Below, piece after piece: positions 5,131 to 13,295 of a DNA stretch of 37,384 nt. Both the position numbers and the translations under genes were made by a program. The notes beneath the pieces are model-generated. The model made no database searches. It had not been told where the DNA came from and worked only from the letters and a program-made list of their open reading frames with translations. The first letter of the stretch is position 1; each line of letters opens with the position of its first letter. The stretch comes from a virus: positions 1 through 37,384 of the IMG/VR virus record IMGVR_UViG_3300049740_002723, one strand, 5' to 3'.

Positions 5131-8049
5131 TTAGCTTGTATCCCGCGTCCTAAAAGTGTTCGTAATTGTAGACCCGGAACTGTTCACATAAGCAACTTGA
5201 TCGCTAGGATTAGTTAGATTTGTAGAGGGTGTGGGCGTAATCCACACATTGTAATTTTGGTTGACTAGTGTTAAGGAGTGTTTCTCAAATGCACTGCTAG
5301 AACTAAAAGAGCCGCTATTACCTAAAAAGTGTGACTGATTAGAGGCTATTCCTATCTGAGGCTGACCGGGGATGGTGTTTGAGGTTGCATAATTAATACC
5401 TATATCCTTACCCTGATGGGCTCTAATACGGTACTGGCCGTCAGAGTCAGCGATTAGCCAAAAATACCTAGTGCCGCTAGCAGTGCTGTTTACTTTGCAC
5501 TTAACATACCAGGATGGGAATGTCCCATTTATTGTTTGAGCCCACTGGTATGTTTGACCACCCATCCCGTGAAGCCCGAAATCACTCCAATCCCGAAGAC
5601 CGCCCCAGCTCATTTTTACCCAATAAAGGTATCGGTCTTTAACACTAGCATTACCATGAATGTCGGGAACTTCCTCATATTTTACAGGCCCGATAAAGTC
5701 AGACGCACCGCTAACTGTCGGCCAGAAAGCTTCAATAGGAGTATCAAGCTTATTGGAGCTAAGGAAGTTACTCCAGGGCGCCCCGTCAAGCTCACTTTGC
5801 GAAGTAGGTATACTTGAGGCCGCCCCGGCTGCGGTTAACCCGTCCTTGAAGTACATGGCAGCCCCCGTTTGGAAATTGCTATTGGCATAAGCCGACATAA
5901 GAAACCACATTGAATCGGGACTCGAATTAGTATCGTTCCGATACGCGGAGAATAATTCAGGCTCCGCATTTAAATTAATCGGGGGTAAAACAGGAACAGT
6001 CGCGTCTAAATTTGTGGGAGCTTGGGGGAGGAACTCTAAATTTGGAGCCCACCGCCAAGCGAGAGCGGTTCCAAAACCGGCTGGGTGGATAAGCTCACCT
6101 GAAGTGTCCGTATGTGTACTTCCCAAATGCGCCGAGCTAATTTTATCAAAATTATAGAGCAAGTTACAATCTCCGTCGAGAGTACACAAATCGAGCGGGG
6201 TGTTAATTAGCTGGCCTGGAGTCACTCCTGTTGAAGTATAATGATCATTAACCACTGAAGTCGAAGCCGTATTAAAACACCCCGATCCGTTGTCTATCGG
6301 CGTTATCGTCAAGGTACTCCGAACGACGAGTGTAAAGGTTCTGCCGTCAGGCACCTCCCATTTAATATTGGAGCCGTTACCCCCATTATCAGCGTATGAC
6401 TCAAAAACTATGGATGTAACCCAATCACTTTGGGCGGCACAGCATGTTTTTTCGGCGAGTAAATTTATCGGAGCCAGAACCGTTTCAGCCGCAGCATTTA
6501 AATTAATAGGTGCAAGAACCGCATCGGCGGCTGCATTTAAGTTAATGGGGGCTAGAACCTGCTCGGATTCAGCATTTAAATTTATTGGTGCGAGAACTGG
6601 TTCCGCATCTGCATTTAAATTGATCGGAGCAAGAACCGGGTTAGCGGAGGCATTTAAGTTGATCGGTGCAAGAACCTGTTCAGCTTCAGCATTTAGATTT
6701 ATTGGTGCGAGAACTGATTCAGCCTCCGCATTTAAATTTATTGGAGCAAGAACCGCATCAGCAACTGCGTTTAGATTAATTGGTGCGATAACCGGCGATT
6801 TAGCATTTAAATTAATAGGTGCAAGAACCTGCTCGGCTTCAGCATTTAGATTGATTGGTGCGAGAACTGCATCGGCTTCCGCTACTAGATTAATTGGCGT
6901 ATGAACAGGCTCAGCTACTGCTCGAAGATGGAACGGAGCGTTAGGCATGTCATCCTTGATGAAATCTTTATACTCATCGGATTCGACGTAGATCCAATAC
7001 ATACCCGACAGCGGATCGTATGTTGCGAAGGAGCCGGATAGATCGACCGGTAATTCTTTCTCCCATTGACCTTTGGCCTTCATACTCGCCTGTCGAGGAT
7101 CGGATTGCGACTTGAAGTCCTCCGCCCCACGGCTTGCGGCCTCATCCTTATAAATTTGGCCATCGTGCCCAAGCCAGAATGGTTGGGTTCCGCTCTCACC
7201 AGCCACAACCTGAACGTTGACAGCTCCCGAAAAATTAGTGGCAGGAGCCTGCTCTACACGATATCCGGTGCTCGCCTGATCGGACTGAGGTGCATAGAGA
7301 AGATGACAACCCTTATCGGTATGAACTACGACCTGATCCCCCCGGGTCGAAAGAGCAGTAATTACCGAAGCATTTGATGATAGTATATCTACCGTGCTGA
7401 GGACTCCGGCATTGTGATTTGTTAATTCTGTGGAGTGTGGAGAATCGCGATATGGATTCGTCAACCCCGCGGGTTCCGAAATGTAAACGGTTAACGGCTT
7501 ATCCGGATTCCCCGCAGCAAAAATAGTTTTCTTCGGCCCCTGGACATAGAACTTACAGCTTGGGAATCTAGACCATTCCTGATCGTAAAGCATTTCATCG
7601 GGGAAAACGGAAGCTGTCGCGGCGGGCGGGCCTTTCCCAATGTACGCAGCTTCCGCGGTTCCATCGCCCATAGCATAAAGTCGATTCCCGATAGGTGTAA
7701 TCGCAGCTTCCTGATTATAGAGTGTCGGAGCCGCAACGGCGTAGGTCGAACCGAGAGATACGATATCCGTATTTTCGGTTGAAAATACCGCCATGTCATG
7801 GACATCGCCCGCACGGGAAACATAGACAACGGAGTTTCCTTTTCCGTCATCGGATCCGGTCATATGACTCTGCGAATTATCGCTGTCGGAAAAGAGATCA
7901 ACATCTCCGACCTTTTCCCAAACGGGCCCGGAACGCAGTCCTCCCGGCCCGTGGGGGACGCAGCCTTCGACAATCCTAAGGGATCCCCGATCGGCGTCAT
8001 CGCGGTGCGTTTCAATGCCCGTGAAGGCTGGTATCCGGAAAAACCTCAC
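5131..8049 (-). CDS. Tail nozzle-like protein with a 13-residue repeat shaft and large C-terminal region
   Basis: A 972-residue protein with a GTG start that overlaps the previous stop as GTGA. Residues 1 to about 370 look like the beta-propeller tail nozzle of short-tailed phages (P22 gp10/T7 gp12 type): R..P.FTG near the start, EGCVPHGPGGLRSGPVWE, GNPDKPLTVYISEP, and VVVHTDKGCHLLY. Residues about 370-530 are a tandem array of PINLNA repeats. After it come a Cys pair (CC), a beta-rich region, two more repeat copies near residues 675-697, and a C-terminal domain with many aromatic residues (YLYWVKMSWGGL) that may bind a receptor. The nozzle lies after the adaptor in particle assembly. The domain split is my reading; the exact fold needs structure prediction. 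Confidence 0.65.
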   Translation of the reverse strand: MRFFRIPAFTGIETHRDDADRGSLRIVEGCVPHGPGGLRSGPVWEKVGDVDLFSDSDNSQSHMTGSDDGKGNSVVYVSRAGDVHDMAVFSTENTDIVSLGSTYAVAAPTLYNQEAAITPIGNRLYAMGDGTAEAAYIGKGPPAATASVFPDEMLYDQEWSRFPSCKFYVQGPKKTIFAAGNPDKPLTVYISEPAGLTNPYRDSPHSTELTNHNAGVLSTVDILSSNASVITALSTRGDQVVVHTDKGCHLLYAPQSDQASTGYRVEQAPATNFSGAVNVQVVAGESGTQPFWLGHDGQIYKDEAASRGAEDFKSQSDPRQASMKAKGQWEKELPVDLSGSFATYDPLSGMYWIYVESDEYKDFIKDDMPNAPFHLRAVAEPVHTPINLVAEADAVLAPINLNAEAEQVLAPINLNAKSPVIAPINLNAVADAVLAPINLNAEAESVLAPINLNAEAEQVLAPINLNASANPVLAPINLNADAEPVLAPINLNAESEQVLAPINLNAAADAVLAPINLNAAAETVLAPINLLAEKTCCAAQSDWVTSIVFESYADNGGNGSNIKWEVPDGRTFTLVVRSTLTITPIDNGSGCFNTASTSVVNDHYTSTGVTPGQLINTPLDLCTLDGDCNLLYNFDKISSAHLGSTHTDTSGELIHPAGFGTALAWRWAPNLEFLPQAPTNLDATVPVLPPINLNAEPELFSAYRNDTNSSPDSMWFLMSAYANSNFQTGAAMYFKDGLTAAGAASSIPTSQSELDGAPWSNFLSSNKLDTPIEAFWPTVSGASDFIGPVKYEEVPDIHGNASVKDRYLYWVKMSWGGLRDWSDFGLHGMGGQTYQWAQTINGTFPSWYVKCKVNSTASGTRYFWLIADSDGQYRIRAHQGKDIGINYATSNTIPGQPQIGIASNQSHFLGNSGSFSSSSAFEKHSLTLVNQNYNVWITPTPSTNLTNPSDQVAYVNSSGSTITNTFRTRDTS
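6460..6942 (-). repeat. Tandem 39-base coding repeats (13-residue PINLNA units)
   Basis: Twelve copies of a unit with the consensus APINLNAEAEQVL, plus one degenerate copy at the 5' side (APFHLRAVAEPV). One unit (APINLNAKSPVI) is one residue shorter. The positions APINL and NA are strongly conserved while residues 8-11 vary. The third codon positions differ between copies, so the array is old or under selection at the protein level. The PINL-A pattern resembles the first strand of Fn3 domains and the GPTNISA linkers of two other genes in this window. Confidence 0.9.
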
Positions 8050-8192
8050 CCTTTATTTTTACCCTTATTCTTGTATGGGAACAACCGATTGAGTTTCTGC
8101 TGACGACGCTTACAAGGCTCGCATTGCTTGATTCCCATAATTGCGGTTATCTTCTTAACCGTGTCGCCTAAGCCTTTGGATTTATCGGTCAT
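8046..8192 (-). CDS. Small conserved-looking phage protein, CxxC motif
   Basis: A 48-residue protein beginning MTDKSKGLGDTVKKITAIMG, then CEPC, a basic segment RRQQKLNRLFPYK and a lysine/glycine-rich tail. The combination GLGDTVKKIT, CxxC and R..KLN..FPY recalls small proteins found beside tail genes in many phages, whose function is unknown to me. The start ATG overlaps the previous stop (ATGA), and its own stop overlaps the GTG start of the nozzle-like gene. This tight coupling on both sides supports it as real. Confidence 0.72.
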   Translation of the reverse strand: MTDKSKGLGDTVKKITAIMGIKQCEPCKRRQQKLNRLFPYKNKGKNKG

Positions 8193-9280
8193 GAAGTCGT
8201 TACAGTAAGAAATTTTCCGACGGCAGCTTGTGTTGTAGATGTAATCCCAATAGGGCTAGCCCCCGTTCCCGAAACACTCCAACTTCCAGTCCCCCCACTA
8301 CCGCTTAAAGTCCAAACCGCAGCCCCTTGAACAAGGGAGGGTTTTATGGATAAATTGTTCGGAATTCCAGCGTAGTAGTCACACCCATTTGGACTCAGGA
8401 CAATCGATTCGTCTATGTCTCGTTCAACACCGCCAACCGGAATATTTGAGCCTTGAAAACGTAAAGTCACACTAGATAATGAAGGTGTAGCGGCACATCC
8501 ACTATTTTCTTCTTCCTCCTCGCAACATTCTTTAATTTCATGCTCCTCTCCGGTCGCAGTCCAATCGGTTTCATCACCAACGGAAACCAAGGTTCCGCAC
8601 TCATCAAATTGTAACTCTTTAGTTTTTTCGTACCCGCGAATTGTATGAATTTTAGGATTAGTACCCGATGGAGTCACCACAACCTTGGATGCAGTGACTA
8701 CGGTAACATATTCTTCCTCTCGGTCGCAGGGTTCAGCCGAAGCCCCGCAGGAATCCCACGCGAAAAATTCCCTGTAAGTGTCACCATCCGCTTGCTGAAT
8801 TTCGGTAAGATTGAGGCTGGAATCAGGGTTTTCTAGTTGAGTCCGAAAGTCTACTTTTGCACACATACCAATATAGGAGCAGACTGGCTGAGGCTCTGAC
8901 TCTGACTCTGACTCCGATTCCGATTCGACCGTATTAGTATTGCACATCAAAAACAGTACATCTCCCTGATTAACCGGTCTCAAATGGCTGGATGTATCTC
9001 TTTTTATTGCGGCTTCCTTAAAAGCGATTCTCGCTTTTTCGAGAGAGTCGATATCCTCGCAATTTGCGTATGTCTCGGTTTCACTAGGTTTTATCCAATG
9101 AACCTGAAAATGGTGAGTTCCGTGCTGTACTTCAGTAAAACCCTCACCCGCTGGGTTTTCTACAGTCTCCCGCAGATCATCAATATCTTCGAAACTTCCC
9201 TCAAGCTCGATTCGTAAGGCTTCCAGTTTATCCTCCAGCTCTTTGACTCGATCATCGATTTCTTCATTTTTATCCAACAT
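8189..9280 (-). CDS. Tail/fibre protein with N-terminal coiled coil and (SE)n linker
   Basis: A 363-residue protein. Residues about 5-45 are a strong coiled coil (DRVKELEDKLEALRIELEG), suggesting trimerisation. After a domain containing HGTHHFQVHWIKP there is a low-complexity run of Ser-Glu dipeptides (residues about 117-130; DNA about 8894-8928). It is followed by a Cys-containing beta-rich region with CCEEEEENSGC and a C-terminal Ig-like stretch ending LTVTTS. The start overlaps the end of the previous gene by 11 bases. It lies between tail genes and probably forms a tail fibre or tail appendage; no family recognised. Confidence 0.62.
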   Translation of the reverse strand: MLDKNEEIDDRVKELEDKLEALRIELEGSFEDIDDLRETVENPAGEGFTEVQHGTHHFQVHWIKPSETETYANCEDIDSLEKARIAFKEAAIKRDTSSHLRPVNQGDVLFLMCNTNTVESESESESESEPQPVCSYIGMCAKVDFRTQLENPDSSLNLTEIQQADGDTYREFFAWDSCGASAEPCDREEEYVTVVTASKVVVTPSGTNPKIHTIRGYEKTKELQFDECGTLVSVGDETDWTATGEEHEIKECCEEEEENSGCAATPSLSSVTLRFQGSNIPVGGVERDIDESIVLSPNGCDYYAGIPNNLSIKPSLVQGAAVWTLSGSGGTGSWSVSGTGASPIGITSTTQAAVGKFLTVTTS

Positions 9281-10607
9281 AAGTGATCTGCACCTTCCAA
9301 ATCTTTTTATCCCCGTAATTAAATAAAGGGCTTATTTTAGTAGCGACCGCACTTGCCCCGGTAACTGTTGTAGTACCGTTTGTATAGACACTGAGCTGTG
9401 TAGCCGTCCAAGTTATCTGCCCACCAATATGTGAAATTGGACGACCTTGAAAAAGCGGAAGCCCGCCAATGGGCATGACATCATCTCCAGTAATATACCA
9501 CGGCGCGTAATCGAACTGTAAAGTATAAGGGTTCTTTTCGCCTACCTTTACTGTACCTCCTGATTGACTGGGGAATTCTAAATGCTCATCGATATTGATA
9601 TCCCAAACCCCATTTTTGATAAACTGAGTATAAGAAGTACTCCCTCCTTGATACCCAGTAATGGTGACGTCAAGTTTTACTGACGGCATGACCCCACCAA
9701 GACCACCACCGGAACCGCCCGATATTTGTGCGACTGAATCCGGCAAATCTTCCGCGACCACAAAAAAGTTATAGGTTTTAGTCTGAGTAAGAGCTGATCC
9801 ACTTCCCGATGAACCTCCGCCAGAGGAGAGTTTAAGACCGCGATGATCAAAATCGACAACCGTCATCGTCTGAGACTTCCCGCCACCTCTTTGACTGGTG
9901 GTTCCAAAAGTCCAGTAAGGATTCCCGTGAGTCACCCACTCGACATTCCACACATCAATACCAGGTGTGGACATTTGCACAGAAGCTTTGCCGGGCAGCC
10001 AAGTTCCCATATTTCCGATACTTACACTGCTTGTCAGATAATCGCTAAAAGGCTGTGCAGTCCCGCCAATCGATACATAGGGAACATTAGTCAATCCATG
10101 ATCAGCAGCATTAGTTAATGTAACACTATTTGCCTCAGGGTGACCAAGGCTGACCGGGGCGGGCATATAATCCCACGGGTCTTCGGAATTAGTTTTATTA
10201 GTCGCATTACTCGGATGCTTCGCCCATGCCGATGCACTGTATCCATATGTGTCATTTTGACCCCGTAAAACTACATACTTTCTATTTAATTTAAACAGAT
10301 CCGGCGTTTGCGTTACGGATTCACTAATCCAGCGTTCGCGCAGATCAACAAATGTTCGGTTTACATAAGCCCGATCCAATGATCCCTGAGCGGGTTCAAT
10401 ACTTTGGCTGACCAATTTATAATCCGTAAATTCTTCATCGGCTGTACCGACAGGAAGAAACAGCGGGTTATTCGTATCCTCAACTCCCGCCTTGCTCGCC
10501 CTTGGACCTTGGGCCACATACCTGCGAACCAGAGTGTGAAATCCAGCCTGACTGTCCTCAGACAGTTTCGGTCTACCGAGCAGCCGAATTGTCAGATCCT
10601 GAGCCAT
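9270..10607 (-). CDS. Structural protein of the tail module, unknown family
   Basis: A 445-residue protein starting at the ATG at 10607, which overlaps the stop of the adaptor gene (TAATG). It is beta-rich with glycine-rich loops (SGGGSSGSGS, SGGSGGGLGG) and few charged helices. A stretch VDLRERWISESVTQTPDLFKL lies near residue 100. The C-terminal half (VKLDVTITGYQGG, then TLQFDYAPWYITGDD) looks like layered beta strands. Its position between the head-tail adaptor and the nozzle-like gene marks it as a tail or virion component; I do not recognise the family. Confidence 0.65.
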   Translation of the reverse strand: MAQDLTIRLLGRPKLSEDSQAGFHTLVRRYVAQGPRASKAGVEDTNNPLFLPVGTADEEFTDYKLVSQSIEPAQGSLDRAYVNRTFVDLRERWISESVTQTPDLFKLNRKYVVLRGQNDTYGYSASAWAKHPSNATNKTNSEDPWDYMPAPVSLGHPEANSVTLTNAADHGLTNVPYVSIGGTAQPFSDYLTSSVSIGNMGTWLPGKASVQMSTPGIDVWNVEWVTHGNPYWTFGTTSQRGGGKSQTMTVVDFDHRGLKLSSGGGSSGSGSALTQTKTYNFFVVAEDLPDSVAQISGGSGGGLGGVMPSVKLDVTITGYQGGSTSYTQFIKNGVWDINIDEHLEFPSQSGGTVKVGEKNPYTLQFDYAPWYITGDDVMPIGGLPLFQGRPISHIGGQITWTATQLSVYTNGTTTVTGASAVATKISPLFNYGDKKIWKVQITYVG

Positions 10608-11359
10608 TACCAACCGACTCGTTTACCTAATCTTAGCGAGCCTTTATGCTTTTGAGGTGAGACCAAAGTCCTGAGTCTTTTTCTTGCTTCATCCGACATG
10701 CGGGCAATGAATTCTTTGTTGTCTCCATTATAGCGAGGATCAGCAAGTAGCTTACCCTGTGCAATCGGATAAAGAATATCCCAAACCAAATCGGCCGGAA
10801 TTCTTGGTTCATCGGTATCAAGGCTTAGGTCGGTTGGAACGATGTTGGCGTACAATTCAACTTCATATGCCTGTTCAGGAACCGGGTAGAGATAGAATCG
10901 ATTGATGACTTTCAGATCCGCCCCATGATCGCGGTTATCAATGTAGTACCATATCGGCCTACCCTTTTCCGGTTCATTATCTTTGTAATGGGGAAAGTTT
11001 AAGCCCCTTCCGGAGGGAGATCGAAAGTCCCAGGAGAAAAGTGAACGGGCTCTAATCTCAGCTTCCGGCCCGGTCATCGGAGAAAGCGGTCCTTCGCCTA
11101 CAAGTACCGGGATTTTATCAACTGATGTAATCTGATGAGTCAAATCGGCACCGGCCTGATCAGCGGCAAAATTAAGGTTGAACTTCTTTTCTGCCCACAT
11201 TGGACGCTTACCATCGATCGGGGTGTAACACTCCCGATATGCCTGATTTATATAGATTCCAATTCTGTCCTGATCAATTTGTGGGAGATCGGCAACTGCA
11301 TCTGCTCCGAGCATACTCGAGAGCTGATCCTTGAGGGATAAGTATGTAATCGCGGCCAT
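10607..11359 (-). CDS. Head-to-tail adaptor (podophage tail tubular A / gp4-like)
   Basis: A 250-residue protein with the layout of podophage adaptor proteins: an N-terminal helix (SLKDQLSSMLG), then DRIGIYINQAYRECY, a central beta region (KFNLNF, then PIWYYIDN and FYLYPVPEQAYEVELYA), and a helical end IPADLVWDILYPIAQGKLL...NKEFIARM. The segment PxxYxVELxYYxxP...LxxDxxxP is typical for T7 gp11/P22 gp4-type connectors, which form a ring under the portal. The neighbours fit: capsid genes before it, tail genes after it. Confidence 0.82.
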   Translation of the reverse strand: MAAITYLSLKDQLSSMLGADAVADLPQIDQDRIGIYINQAYRECYTPIDGKRPMWAEKKFNLNFAADQAGADLTHQITSVDKIPVLVGEGPLSPMTGPEAEIRARSLFSWDFRSPSGRGLNFPHYKDNEPEKGRPIWYYIDNRDHGADLKVINRFYLYPVPEQAYEVELYANIVPTDLSLDTDEPRIPADLVWDILYPIAQGKLLADPRYNGDNKEFIARMSDEARKRLRTLVSPQKHKGSLRLGKRVGW

Positions 11360-11368
11360 AAAGCCATG

Positions 11369-11695
11369 TTATTCGCTACTAACCGGTTCTGCTACCGGTT
11401 GCTTTTTAGCCTGCTTTTTACCTTTGACCGTCGGCCTGTCTTTTGCACCTGCAGAGACTTTAGCCTCGGGCTCGGGCCTTGGCTCATCCATATAAACGGA
11501 AAAGTACATTGTCCGGTATATCCGACCCTGAGTCCGGAAGATATCATCCACTTCCTTTTGGTTCTTCGGTTCATAAGCGAAATGCCTAATCTCCGGATCC
11601 CATAAGAAATTGTATCTCATTTGGGACATGCCTTTTAGTCTGATATTGGGTGTTGCACCCATTTGATTACTTTTTCCAATTATTATTATTTTCAT
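11369..11695 (-). CDS. Hypothetical protein between capsid and adaptor genes
   Basis: A 108-residue protein. The first 70 residues look folded (NIRLKGMSQMRYNFLWDPE, then FRTQGRIYRTMYFSV). The last 35 are a Lys/Ala/Pro-rich tail, as in small head-completion or decoration proteins with flexible ends. The gene follows a terminator after the capsid gene and is 9 bases before the adaptor gene. Role unknown; a head or neck component is plausible from position. Confidence 0.6.
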   Translation of the reverse strand: MKIIIIGKSNQMGATPNIRLKGMSQMRYNFLWDPEIRHFAYEPKNQKEVDDIFRTQGRIYRTMYFSVYMDEPRPEPEAKVSAGAKDRPTVKGKKQAKKQPVAEPVSSE

Positions 11696-11704
11696 GATAT
11701 ATGT

Positions 11705-11741
11705 AAAAAAGCCTCTCCCCCGCGAGTCGCAGGAGAGAGGC
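11705..11741 (-). terminator. Rho-independent terminator after the capsid gene
   Basis: On the minus strand the sequence forms a hairpin with arms GCCTCTC and GAGAGGC, extended inward by TCC/GGG pairs and a short GCG/CGC stem, followed directly by six T (bases 11710-11705). It lies between the capsid stop (11786) and the next gene start (11695), in the direction of late transcription. Probably it limits read-through so that capsid protein is made in excess. Confidence 0.85.
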
Positions 11742-11785
11742 CGAGGGTCAATGGGTGGGAAAATTCCTAACCATTAGGTTTAGGC

Positions 11786-13258
11786 TTACGCCTGGGTCAA
11801 AGAAAGACCGGGAACTTGACGAACAACTTCGATAAGTTGAACAGAAGGAACACGTCCACGAGTGTCTTTGCGTGCGCCCATTCCGTAAACGGATTGAACA
11901 CCAACAGCTGACAAGTGTGCTTCGTTTCCACTGTTTGCGAAATCGTCGTAATGGAAGATTTGCTCACCGTAGATTTTTCCTTTTGCGAAGTACATTGCGT
12001 CTTTACCCATAGCCAATGCGTAACCGATAGGAGTACCGATAGCATTTGCTTGAACGAACAACGAACCGGCTGCGAAAACATCGTCAGTCTTAGTAGCTAC
12101 TAAGGTGTCGGTTTTTTCGGTCAAAGTAATTTGACTGTCGGTTGTGGTTGCTCCTACTGAGTATTCGAACAACTTGTATGCACCAGCGGTATCGATAGCT
12201 AAAACATAGCTGTCAGCTGAATCGGCACCGAGGAGATCTCCTCCGCCACCAGGAATACGGATAGATACGCCGCGGAAGTTTGCGGTGTAATCTCCATCAG
12301 ATCCACCAATTACAAGAGTCGAACCGGACTGAGTCACAGTGTCAAAATTGTAGAAGGTAGGAAGTAAAGGAGAACCTTGACGTCCACGTGCGGTGTCGAT
12401 GAGAACATTGTGATTAGCAATGATGTTATTATCCCACTTAGCGTATGAACCGGAGAACAACTTGTTGTCTGCTCCACGCGCGTCAGCTTGGGTAATAGCT
12501 TCTAAGTAATCAGGATCTGAACGCAATGGGCGTAAGCAAGCATCAGGAGCGAAGAATAAGTAACCAGGAATTTCTTGGTTAATATCTCCGCCAGTGTTCA
12601 TAGGCTCAGCGCCGTTAGCGATAAGAGCTTGTTTTGCTTCCTGAATGATGTCGGTGCTTAAACCGTCAACATATTTAAGAGCTCCAGTTGAGTGAGTTCC
12701 GTATCCACTGATCGTGTTAGATGCACCCTTGGTAGAGCAGATCTGACGAAGAGCGTATTGGATTTGATCCTGCTCGGTACGGCTCATCCATTCGGACATG
12801 ACTTCAGCTGAAAGCTGGTCAATGGTTTTTCCGGTGAATCTCATGAGCTTCAAGACTTGTGTCCAAGAAACTGCATGACGAACGAGGTCGACTTCAATGC
12901 TGAATGTTCCGAAATCAAGAGTCTCGGTAGCGTTCTTGAGAATTTCTTCCCCACGAACACCTTGTCCTCTGATAGGAGCAACAGTAGTGAATGTTACTTT
13001 GTCTGATCCGCCTGCGCTAAGATCGCGTTTTTCTGTGATTGGTTTACCGCTTCCTTCGCCTCCGATGAACTTTGCAAATACGTTTTTTTCCCGAGCGTCG
13101 CGAGATACGAGCTCAGACCAAAGACGTGAACGCAAGTCAGAGTTAGGACCATCAAGGAGACCTTGATAGGAAGTGGTGTTGTTTACGAGATCCACATTGC
13201 CAGCACTTTGTGCTGCGCTAATGGGATCGGGGGATGATGGGATGCCTTTTATAGCCAT
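11786..13258 (-). CDS. Major capsid protein (N4 gp56-like HK97-fold family, probable)
   Basis: A 490-residue protein. It has the pattern of the N4-gp56 type capsid family: RSRLWSELVSRDAREKNVFAKF near residue 45, DKVTFTTVAPIRGQG, ETLDFGTFSIEVDLVRHAV, and a helical MSEWMSRTEQDQIQYALRQI before the inserted domains. The C-terminal part carries VQSVYGMGARKDTRGR and ends with VRQVPGLSLTQA. It follows a scaffold-like gene and precedes a strong terminator, the usual capsid context. It forms the icosahedral head shell. Certainty that it is the capsid is high; the exact subfamily is less sure. No Shine-Dalgarno sequence is seen before the ATG, only an A/T-rich leader. Confidence 0.85.
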   Translation of the reverse strand: MAIKGIPSSPDPISAAQSAGNVDLVNNTTSYQGLLDGPNSDLRSRLWSELVSRDAREKNVFAKFIGGEGSGKPITEKRDLSAGGSDKVTFTTVAPIRGQGVRGEEILKNATETLDFGTFSIEVDLVRHAVSWTQVLKLMRFTGKTIDQLSAEVMSEWMSRTEQDQIQYALRQICSTKGASNTISGYGTHSTGALKYVDGLSTDIIQEAKQALIANGAEPMNTGGDINQEIPGYLFFAPDACLRPLRSDPDYLEAITQADARGADNKLFSGSYAKWDNNIIANHNVLIDTARGRQGSPLLPTFYNFDTVTQSGSTLVIGGSDGDYTANFRGVSIRIPGGGGDLLGADSADSYVLAIDTAGAYKLFEYSVGATTTDSQITLTEKTDTLVATKTDDVFAAGSLFVQANAIGTPIGYALAMGKDAMYFAKGKIYGEQIFHYDDFANSGNEAHLSAVGVQSVYGMGARKDTRGRVPSVQLIEVVRQVPGLSLTQA

Positions 13259-13295
13259 TTTATTTAATTATTTGAGATTAGGATTGTTGCTCCTA

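Noticed and set aside
6290-6904. 204-residue plus-strand open frame over the repeat array
   Set aside because: It is the antisense of the PINLNA repeats; the open frame comes from the repeat composition, and the minus-strand gene explains the region.
6460-6942. CRISPR array (regular 39-base units)
   Set aside because: The units are in frame, encode a continuous 13-residue protein repeat without stops, and lack unique spacers of constant length between identical repeats.
3320-8049. Diversity-generating retroelement target in tail proteins
   Set aside because: No reverse transcriptase and no near-identical template/variable pair with adenine-specific differences was seen in the window.
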